64,000 nucleotides of DNA from Acinetobacter variabilis (lineage in GTDB: Bacteria > Pseudomonadota > Gammaproteobacteria > Pseudomonadales > Moraxellaceae), in the NCBI RefSeq assembly GCF_000369625.1, contig NZ_KB850112.1, positions 566,598 to 630,597 of the forward strand, written 5' to 3'. Below, piece by piece: positions 58,769-64,000 of this stretch. Positions within the stretch are counted from its first letter, which is position 1. Each line of letters begins with the position of its first letter. The translations under genes and the position numbers were made by a program. The notes under the pieces were generated by a model. That model worked only from the letters and a program-made list of their open reading frames with translations, was not told the origin of the DNA and ran no database searches.

Positions 58769-60691
58769 ATGCCAATTATCACTTTGCCAAATGGCGATCA
58801 AAAACAGTTTGATCACGCCGTATCTGTGATGGAAGTTGCTCAAAGCATCGGTCCTGGTCTAGCAAAAAATACTGTTGCAGGTCGTGTAAACGATCGTCTA
58901 GTGGACGCGTGCGATCTGATTACTGAAGACGCAACCTTACAAATCATCACGCCTAAAGATGAAGAAGGTGTCGAAATTATTCGTCACTCTTGCGCACACT
59001 TGGTGGGTCATGCCGTTAAGCAATTGTTCCCAGAAGCAAAGATGGTCATTGGTCCAGTCATTGAAGAAGGTTTCTACTATGACATCTGGATGCCACGTCC
59101 ATTTACTTTAGATGACATGGCTGCGATTGAAGAGCGTATGAAAAAGCTCATTGATCAAGACTATGATGTCGTGAAAAAAATGACCCCACGTGATGAAGTG
59201 ATTGCAGAATTCACAGCCCGTGGTGAAGAATACAAATTGCGCCTGATCGCAGACATGCCTGAAGAAACTCAAATGGGCCTGTACTACCATCAGGACTATC
59301 TGGATATGTGCCGTGGTCCGCACGTACCAAATACCAAATTCTTAAAATCATTCAAGCTGACTAAAATCTCCGGTGCTTATTGGCGCGGTGATGCGAAAAA
59401 CGAACAGCTGCAACGGATCTATGGTACAGCTTGGGCTGACAAGAAACAGCTCGCAGCTTATATCAAACGTATTGAAGAAGCTGAAAAACGCGATCACCGT
59501 AAAATTGGTAAAGCCTTAGACTTGTTCCATATGCAGGAAGAAGCACCAGGTATGGTGTTCTGGCATCCGAACGGCTGGACCATTTATCAAGTGCTTGAAC
59601 AATACATGCGTAAAGTTCAGCAAGAAAATGGTTACCTTGAAATCCGTACACCACAAGTAGTTGATTTCACGCTTTGGGAAAAATCAGGTCACGCAGCGAA
59701 CTATGCTGAAAACATGTTTACGACTCATTCAGAGAACCGTAACTATGCCGTGAAACCGATGAACTGTCCTTGTCATGTGCAAGTGTTCAACCAGGGCTTA
59801 AAATCATATCGTGATCTTCCAATCCGTTTAGCGGAGTTTGGTTCATGTCACCGTAACGAGCCGTCAGGTTCTTTACACGGCATTATGCGTGTACGTGGCT
59901 TTACCCAAGATGATGCGCATATTTTCTGTACCAAAGAACAAATCGGTACTGAAGTTGCAGACTTTATCAAATTGACACTAGACGTATACAAAGATTTTGG
60001 CTTTGAAGAAGTACAAATGAAGTTGTCGACACGTCCTGAAAAACGTGTGGGTGATGATGCACTTTGGGATATGGCAGAAAAATCTTTGGCAGATGCTTTA
60101 GATGCTGCTGGCCTGGATTGGGATTTACAACCAGGTGAAGGTGCATTCTACGGTCCGAAGATCGAATTCTCATTGAAAGACTGCTTAGGCCGAATCTGGC
60201 AGTGCGGTACCATTCAATGTGACTTCAACCTTCCAGAACGTCTGGATGCCTCTTATGTCACTGAAGATAACGATCGTGATCAGCCTGTAATGTTGCATCG
60301 TGCAATTCTTGGCAGTTTCGAACGTTTTATTGGTATACTGATTGAGCACTACGCGGGCTTTATGCCACCTTGGTTATCACCAGTGCAAGCGTGTGTAATG
60401 AATATTACTGATGCTCAAGCCGAGGCTTGTGAGTCAGTCGTCGCGAAACTTAAAGAAAACGGAATTCGTGCAATTTCTGACTTGAGAAATGAGAAAATCG
60501 GCTTTAAGATTCGTGAACGTACTTTAGAGCGTATTCCTTACTTATTGGTACTTGGGGACCGTGAGGTAGAGGAAGGTACGGTGAATGTCCGTACCCGCTC
60601 AGGAAAAAATTTGGGTACTATGTCAATCGACGCTTTCGTTGACTTAGTAAAAGCAGCCGTAGCCGAACGCGGCCGGTACATTGTGGAGTAA
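58769..60691 (+). CDS. thrS: Threonyl-tRNA synthetase ThrS
   Basis: 640 aa, full length. N-terminal TGS domain (1-63), editing domain with [16 protein letters not shown] (about 74-89) and the CRGPHVPNT motif, then the class II catalytic core with [14 protein letters not shown]-like [16 protein letters not shown], zinc ligands in NCPCHVQVF (about C335) and two later His, motif 2 [18 protein letters not shown], and the C-terminal anticodon-binding domain. It charges tRNA-Thr. The start follows TTAAGGA by 7 nt. It is first in thrS-infC, with infC starting 5 nt after the stop. Confidence 0.97.
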   Translation: MPIITLPNGDQKQFDHAVSVMEVAQSIGPGLAKNTVAGRVNDRLVDACDLITEDATLQIITPKDEEGVEIIRHSCAHLVGHAVKQLFPEAKMVIGPVIEEGFYYDIWMPRPFTLDDMAAIEERMKKLIDQDYDVVKKMTPRDEVIAEFTARGEEYKLRLIADMPEETQMGLYYHQDYLDMCRGPHVPNTKFLKSFKLTKISGAYWRGDAKNEQLQRIYGTAWADKKQLAAYIKRIEEAEKRDHRKIGKALDLFHMQEEAPGMVFWHPNGWTIYQVLEQYMRKVQQENGYLEIRTPQVVDFTLWEKSGHAANYAENMFTTHSENRNYAVKPMNCPCHVQVFNQGLKSYRDLPIRLAEFGSCHRNEPSGSLHGIMRVRGFTQDDAHIFCTKEQIGTEVADFIKLTLDVYKDFGFEEVQMKLSTRPEKRVGDDALWDMAEKSLADALDAAGLDWDLQPGEGAFYGPKIEFSLKDCLGRIWQCGTIQCDFNLPERLDASYVTEDNDRDQPVMLHRAILGSFERFIGILIEHYAGFMPPWLSPVQACVMNITDAQAEACESVVAKLKENGIRAISDLRNEKIGFKIRERTLERIPYLLVLGDREVEEGTVNVRTRSGKNLGTMSIDAFVDLVKAAVAERGRYIVE

Positions 60692-60696
60692 CAGCG

Positions 60697-61245
60697 ATTA
60701 AACAGCCTGACCGTAATCAACAGGGCGGAAAATCAAACCGTCCTGCCTTGAATGATGAAATTCGTGCAAAAGAAGTCCGTCTTGTAGACGAAAATGGTGA
60801 GCAAAAAGGTATTGTTAACCTTGCAGAAGCATTGCGCGCAGCTGAAGCTGCCGATCTTGATCTTGTTGAGATCGTAGCCAATGCTGAGCCACCTGTCTGC
60901 AAAATCATGGACTTCAACAAGCATTTGTTTGATCTGAAACAAAAGCAGAAAGAAGCGAAGAAAAAACAGCATCAAGTCCAGGTGAAAGAAATCAAGCTAC
61001 GTCCTGCGACAGATGTAGGTGATTACAACGTAAAACTACGTGCAATCATCAAATTCCTTGAAGAAGGAAACAAGGTAAAAATTACCCTGCGTTTCCGTGG
61101 TCGTGAAATGGCTCACCAGCAACTGGGTCTGGCTCAACTGCAAAAAGTTGAAGCAGACGTAGTTGAATATGGTGTAGTTGAACAAGCACCAAAAATGGAA
61201 GGTCGTCAAATGGGTATGCTGCTTGGTCCTAAAAAGAAAAAGTAA
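60697..61245 (+). CDS. infC: Translation initiation factor IF-3, AUU start
   Basis: 182 aa. The gene starts at the rare codon ATT (60697-60699), with GGAG 9 nt upstream, giving [28 protein letters not shown]. The first ATG in frame (60748) would remove the conserved N-terminal segment before NDEIR and has no ribosome-binding site. The N domain contains [12 protein letters not shown] and [15 protein letters not shown], the C domain [17 protein letters not shown] and [15 protein letters not shown]-3 discriminates against non-AUG initiators, so the AUU start gives autoregulation as in E. coli. It is followed by a terminator, not by rpmI. Confidence 0.96.
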   Translation: MKQPDRNQQGGKSNRPALNDEIRAKEVRLVDENGEQKGIVNLAEALRAAEAADLDLVEIVANAEPPVCKIMDFNKHLFDLKQKQKEAKKKQHQVQVKEIKLRPATDVGDYNVKLRAIIKFLEEGNKVKITLRFRGREMAHQQLGLAQLQKVEADVVEYGVVEQAPKMEGRQMGMLLGPKKKK

Positions 61246-61257
61246 GCATCTCTTGAT

Positions 61258-61290
61258 GAAAAAAGCCCTGTATTTGCAGGGCTTTTTTAT
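61258..61290 (+). terminator. Terminator after infC
   Basis: GAAAAAAGCCCTG-TATTTG-CAGGGCTTTTTT, 12 nt after the infC stop: a strong stem plus T run, readable in both directions. Confidence 0.9.
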
Positions 61291-61306
61291 GAGGTAACTT
61301 AATCTT

Positions 61307-61702
61307 TTATTGAGCAGGGTAGGATTTTCCTGCTTCTACAATCGGAATATTGGCCTCAGTGGGTACATAAATTATTTGTTGAATACGACCTTCTCGTAGG
61401 GCTTCACCAAATGCACCAATAAATTCCTGCTTGCGATATTCAGGATAATCTTTAGCTGCCTGCCCAACGAGTTTAATGGCTTCTGCACGCAGTTTGGCAC
61501 TTTCCAGTTCCGCTTTTGCAACTTGCACTTGAATCATTTTGGATTGTTCTGCTTCAGCCAATGCTGCCTGACCATCCATGCCTTGTTTCCAAACTTTATA
61601 ATGTGGCCAGCCAAACAATAGCAGTAAAATGACAATCAATAAAAAGAACAGCAAGCTCAATAGCATGAAAGGACTCAGGGCGTTGCGACGGACATAATTC
61701 AT
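61307..61702 (-). CDS. Small membrane protein resembling an SPFH-protein tail
   Basis: 131 aa: one N-terminal TM helix (about 12-32, very Leu/Ile rich), a coiled coil (about 42-85, ALAEAEQSKMIQVQVAKAELESAKLRAEAI) and the segment KDYPEYRKQEFIGAFGEALREGRIQQIIYVPTEANIPIVEA. The coil plus Q-I-I-Y-V-P-T-E-A-N-P-like ending resembles the C-terminal tail of prohibitin/stomatin-like proteins and of the short membrane proteins in Acinetobacter phages. There is no SPFH domain. The function is unknown. It is convergent with infC and shares the terminator region. Confidence 0.6.
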   Translation of the reverse strand: MNYVRRNALSPFMLLSLLFFLLIVILLLLFGWPHYKVWKQGMDGQAALAEAEQSKMIQVQVAKAELESAKLRAEAIKLVGQAAKDYPEYRKQEFIGAFGEALREGRIQQIIYVPTEANIPIVEAGKSYPAQ

Positions 61703-61928
61703 AGTGCACCTACGGCAGATTTTCTTATCTATGGTATTTATTGAATGTTTTATTCTGTTTCAGAAAAAGCATAGCCGAAATTTTATGTAAATCAAATATA
61801 TGTAGTGATAGGGGAAAGTCCTAACCAGAACACCATTTTTTTAATAACTGCTTTTATCCTTTGAAATCTGATGAGATAAATTTCTTTCAGCTTAACCCAT
61901 ATAATTAAAAGTGTTTTTGAATCAGCCT

Positions 61929-62480
61929 TTATGATCTTAAATTCCAAGCACTGTACATGGCTTGAATAATTTCCTTAGCTTGCTGACGAGAAAACATCGA
62001 TAAATGAATCCGGAATAATCTTAAATAGAGCCGGTCGCGCCAACTGGACTGACAAAGAATAAAATCGAGCGTGCCATCTCGCTGATTAATTTGATGAGCG
62101 GGAAGTCTGGTTAGCCAGCGTTTGGTACGTGCCTTAATTGAATCATATTGGGGATTGATAAAGCTGTAATGGACGGTTTCACGATATAAACACAGACTGA
62201 TCTGGTATCCTGCCAAAGTGTAATAAATTGTCCGCGAGGTGATTTTTAGTTTAATGCTATATACCAAGAGCGATAGCATCAGGAAACCTAGCATATAGCC
62301 ATAAAAGCTTGGAGACTCCTGCCATAAAAATATCAATCCTCGAACAAAACTGGAAGGAGGATCTGAAGTATGAAGGTACAAAGTCATCAAAATCCCAATG
62401 GGATAGCAAAGAAGGAGAAGTCCCATATGTTTCATCGTCTGGTCACTTTGATGAAACAGAATGATGTCTGATGTGTTCAT
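61929..62480 (-). CDS. Two-helix membrane protein of unknown function
   Basis: 183 aa. Two hydrophobic stretches (about 18-36 and 56-74), followed by a soluble basic domain (KARTKRWLTRLPAHQINQRDGTLDFILCQSSW, LYLRLFRIHLSMFSRQQAKEIIQAMYSAW). The C-terminal layout resembles PH-like or bPH domains of bacterial membrane proteins, but this is weak. A start at the ATG 62480 has no obvious ribosome-binding site; the alternative M16 is possible. It lies 56 nt from the left end of the insertion sequence, which reads in the same direction and could alter its expression. Confidence 0.6.
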   Translation of the reverse strand: MNTSDIILFHQSDQTMKHMGLLLLCYPIGILMTLYLHTSDPPSSFVRGLIFLWQESPSFYGYMLGFLMLSLLVYSIKLKITSRTIYYTLAGYQISLCLYRETVHYSFINPQYDSIKARTKRWLTRLPAHQINQRDGTLDFILCQSSWRDRLYLRLFRIHLSMFSRQQAKEIIQAMYSAWNLRS

Positions 62481-62536
62481 ATTGTTATTTTTATGATGGA
62501 TGAAAATTGAACACTTTCAAGCTTAAGGATTCTGTC

Positions 62537-63637
62537 TAGGACTTACGCACTATTATTTATAGATTTTCTGTGGCAGCAGATGATTCTTATCGAGAATAAA
62601 TTCATCAATAAAGTTCTTGATAATTGGTCTAAATAATTTCTTCTGCCAACGATATACATTTTCAAAGATCCGCTCAAACTGGTTCTTTTGTATCTCAACA
62701 TAGGCCATCAAGGCTGAGAAAATATGATTCAAAATCAGCTTGGATCGTCTTACTTGAAACTTTTCAATATGACAAACCTGTTTAATTACTCGATGATATT
62801 GTTCTATTTTCCAATGACTTGAATGTAATTCATAAAAACCATCAAAGGACAATAAATCATCTTCATCTTGATGCACAATATAAAATCTCTGCTGTTCTTT
62901 TAACTGAGTCTTAAATAATTGTACAAAGCCAACATCTTTGAGCCAGACCACTTGACCCTGATGAAAATTCGGCAATAAACGGAGTTGAAACCATTGTCCT
63001 TTTTCAGGGGAAACCTTACGGTTACTGTCGACACCAAACATAAATCGAATACCATGTTTTCTTATGGTTTTTAGATTTTCAGTCGATGAATACCAACTAT
63101 CACCTGTAATGAATTGAATCTTTGCACCCCAATCGAGTACTTCACTTAACATCTCCATAAAGTAATCATTCTTGGTTTTACTTTCTGACTTATCATAAAT
63201 TCGAAAATTAATTGGAATATTTTTGCCATGTTGATCTGTCGCATACAAGGTAATGAGATTAATACCCTTGACGGATCGGTGGTGTTTACCTGACCAAAAA
63301 TAGCTAACTAAGTCCATATGTTGACTATATGGCTTATCTAAAACAGTATCATCAATACTGACTATAAGTTTATTATTATCAATGTGTTGAATTGCTTCTT
63401 GATATAGATCGCGAGCTGTGTAGTCTTCACGCTCCAAAAAGCGATTTACACTGTCATGCGAGATATTATAAGTCTCGGCAAGTTGTGTGCAGCTAATAGA
63501 GTTTGGTTCTGTCATGAGAAAGCCCATATAAATGGGTAATGTACAAGTTGCTGTAGAAGCATGTTTAGTTCGTCTGATCACAGATACGTTATAAAGTAGT
63601 TTGAGACTTTTTTAAATCCCTCAATGCGTAAGTCCTA
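62537..63637 (-). mobile_element. Complete IS701-family insertion sequence (ISAba11-like)
   Basis: 1101 bp, bounded by perfect 13-bp terminal inverted repeats TAGGACTTACGCA at 62537-62549 and the complement at 63625-63637. The flanks carry a 5-bp target duplication CTGTC (62532-62536 and 63638-63642). Length, single ORF, 5-bp duplication and terminal sequence fit the ISAba11 description in A. baumannii; identity percentages cannot be given here. The insertion is intact and probably recent, because ends and target duplication are unchanged. Confidence 0.9.
62553..63581 (-). CDS. IS701/IS4-type DDE transposase
   Basis: 342 aa, starting at GTG 63581, with an in-frame stop upstream inside the element. 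A DDE motif is visible: VSIDDTVLDKP (first D, about residue 76-77), TGDSWYSSTENLK (second D, about 155) and HWKIEQYHRVIKQ (E, about 258), with Y-x2-R-x6 type residues after the Glu. An N-terminal DNA-binding helix region includes CTQLAETYNISHDSVNRFLE. It fills almost the whole element; there are no frameshifts, so it is probably active. Confidence 0.92.
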   Translation of the reverse strand: MIRRTKHASTATCTLPIYMGFLMTEPNSISCTQLAETYNISHDSVNRFLEREDYTARDLYQEAIQHIDNNKLIVSIDDTVLDKPYSQHMDLVSYFWSGKHHRSVKGINLITLYATDQHGKNIPINFRIYDKSESKTKNDYFMEMLSEVLDWGAKIQFITGDSWYSSTENLKTIRKHGIRFMFGVDSNRKVSPEKGQWFQLRLLPNFHQGQVVWLKDVGFVQLFKTQLKEQQRFYIVHQDEDDLLSFDGFYELHSSHWKIEQYHRVIKQVCHIEKFQVRRSKLILNHIFSALMAYVEIQKNQFERIFENVYRWQKKLFRPIIKNFIDEFILDKNHLLPQKIYK

Positions 63638-63645
63638 CTGTCCTA

Positions 63646-63677
63646 AAAAAGAAAGACCCGTTCGGGCCTTTCTTTTG
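63646..63677 (-). terminator. Terminator after hsp20 gene
   Basis: On the minus strand GAAAGGCCCG-AA-CGGGTCTTTC (one G-U pair) followed by six T. The stem pairs better on this strand, so it ends the hsp20 transcript. The IS target duplication begins 2 nt beyond it. Confidence 0.85.
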
Positions 63678-63685
63678 ATTGTTGA

Positions 63686-64000
63686 TCAGCTTTGCTGCTC
63701 GTTAGATTTATTTTTTTCAGCTAACAGTTTTTTGCCAATCGGAATCTGACGAGGCAATTTTTCTTCCGGCACATTGCGCTGCAATTCGATTTTCAATAAA
63801 CCATTTTCAAATTCAGCGTGTTGTACCTCTACATGTTCATCCAGACGTAAAGACAGCTTGAATGAACGGTGGGCGATACCTTTATGTAGGAATTCCACAG
63901 CCGTATCTGAATTTTCTTCCATCGCTTTACCGCTAATGGTCAGAACCTGATTTTCCAGATTGATCTCTAGCTGGTCTTCATTGAATCCGGCAGCAGAAAC
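63686..64000 (-). CDS. Small heat-shock protein Hsp20 (5' end beyond window)
   Basis: Alpha-crystallin-domain protein, 104 codons visible; the N-terminus lies past base 64000, so the ATG at 63922 is internal. The frame reads back from the window edge as VSAAGFNEDQLEINLENQVL and on through the crystallin core (HKGIAHRSFKLSLRL, HAEFENGLLKIELQRNVPEEKLPRQI). The C-terminal IxI/V motif (QIPI) mediates oligomerisation in IbpA-type proteins. A holdase chaperone induced by heat and other stress. Usual name ibpA or hsp20; not assigned because the start is missing. Confidence 0.9.
   Translation of the reverse strand, partial: VSAAGFNEDQLEINLENQVLTISGKAMEENSDTAVEFLHKGIAHRSFKLSLRLDEHVEVQHAEFENGLLKIELQRNVPEEKLPRQIPIGKKLLAEKNKSNEQQS

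Noticed and set aside
61307-63642. Prophage or genomic island boundary near the IS
   Set aside because: Only a single IS with its own target duplication is visible; no integrase, attachment repeats or phage structural genes.

Overview
The window is a stretch of chromosome from a gammaproteobacterium, almost certainly Acinetobacter (Moraxellaceae). The evidence is a three-gene transhydrogenase (split pntA plus pntB), a gacS-cysM-rlmD-relA order shared with Pseudomonas, a queA/tgt/yajC/secD/secF cluster, a complete 1101-bp ISAba11-like insertion sequence, and moderate-to-low GC throughout. The species cannot be fixed from the sequence. Most of the window is ordinary housekeeping backbone, with no prophage, CRISPR array, restriction system or recognisable defence island.

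Layout. 1-3.3 kb: the 3' part of a ribosomal RNA operon (23S, 5S, terminator). 3.5-13.4 kb: a dihydrolipoyl-dehydrogenase-like flavoprotein, an 8.1-kb gene for a giant lipid-anchored protein built of about twenty Ig-like domains (its core is six tandem copies of a two-domain unit), and a 34-residue lipoprotein. 13.4-28.7 kb: small metabolic and RNA-modification genes (trxC, yajQ, mnmC, yciI, yciB, rnm, radC, coaBC, dusA), hotdog thioesterases, a bestrophin-type channel, a degenerate HEPN protein and an MFS transporter. 28.7-29.6 kb is an AT-rich gap. 29.6-32.6 kb: the pntA1-pntA2-pntB operon. 32.9-38.8 kb (minus strand): rsfS, a hydroxypyruvate isomerase/tartronate-semialdehyde-reductase-like pair, a crotonase and the hybrid kinase gacS. 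39.1-45.4 kb (plus strand): cysM, a PolB-type exonuclease, rlmD, relA and an HTH regulator. 45.4-53.7 kb (minus strand): secF, secD, yajC, tgt, then a DUF4303-like protein, lemA and a DUF3137 gene lying between tgt and queA. 53.8 kb: tRNA-Leu(CAA). 54-58.5 kb: an acyl-CoA synthetase, a decayed FAD oxidase pseudogene and a PLP-barrel aldolase/racemase-like gene. 58.7-61.3 kb: thrS and infC with classical translational-control features. 61.3-64 kb: two small membrane proteins, the IS element and the 3' part of an hsp20 gene that runs off the window.

How the genes work together. Three themes recur: translation and tRNA maturation (rRNAs, tRNA-Leu, thrS, infC, mnmC, dusA, queA, tgt, rlmD, rsfS, relA), protein export (secDF-yajC), and redox/cofactor supply (pntAB, coaBC, trxC, cysM). 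The least ordinary observations are the alternating-domain giant lipoprotein, a tRNA-Thr-like anticodon arm in the thrS leader, three proteins that keep a fold but have lost the residues expected for activity (an alpha/beta hydrolase, a HEPN protein, an S24/LexA-like regulator), and the doubly inactivated oxidase gene. All readings are by eye; no alignment or database search was run.
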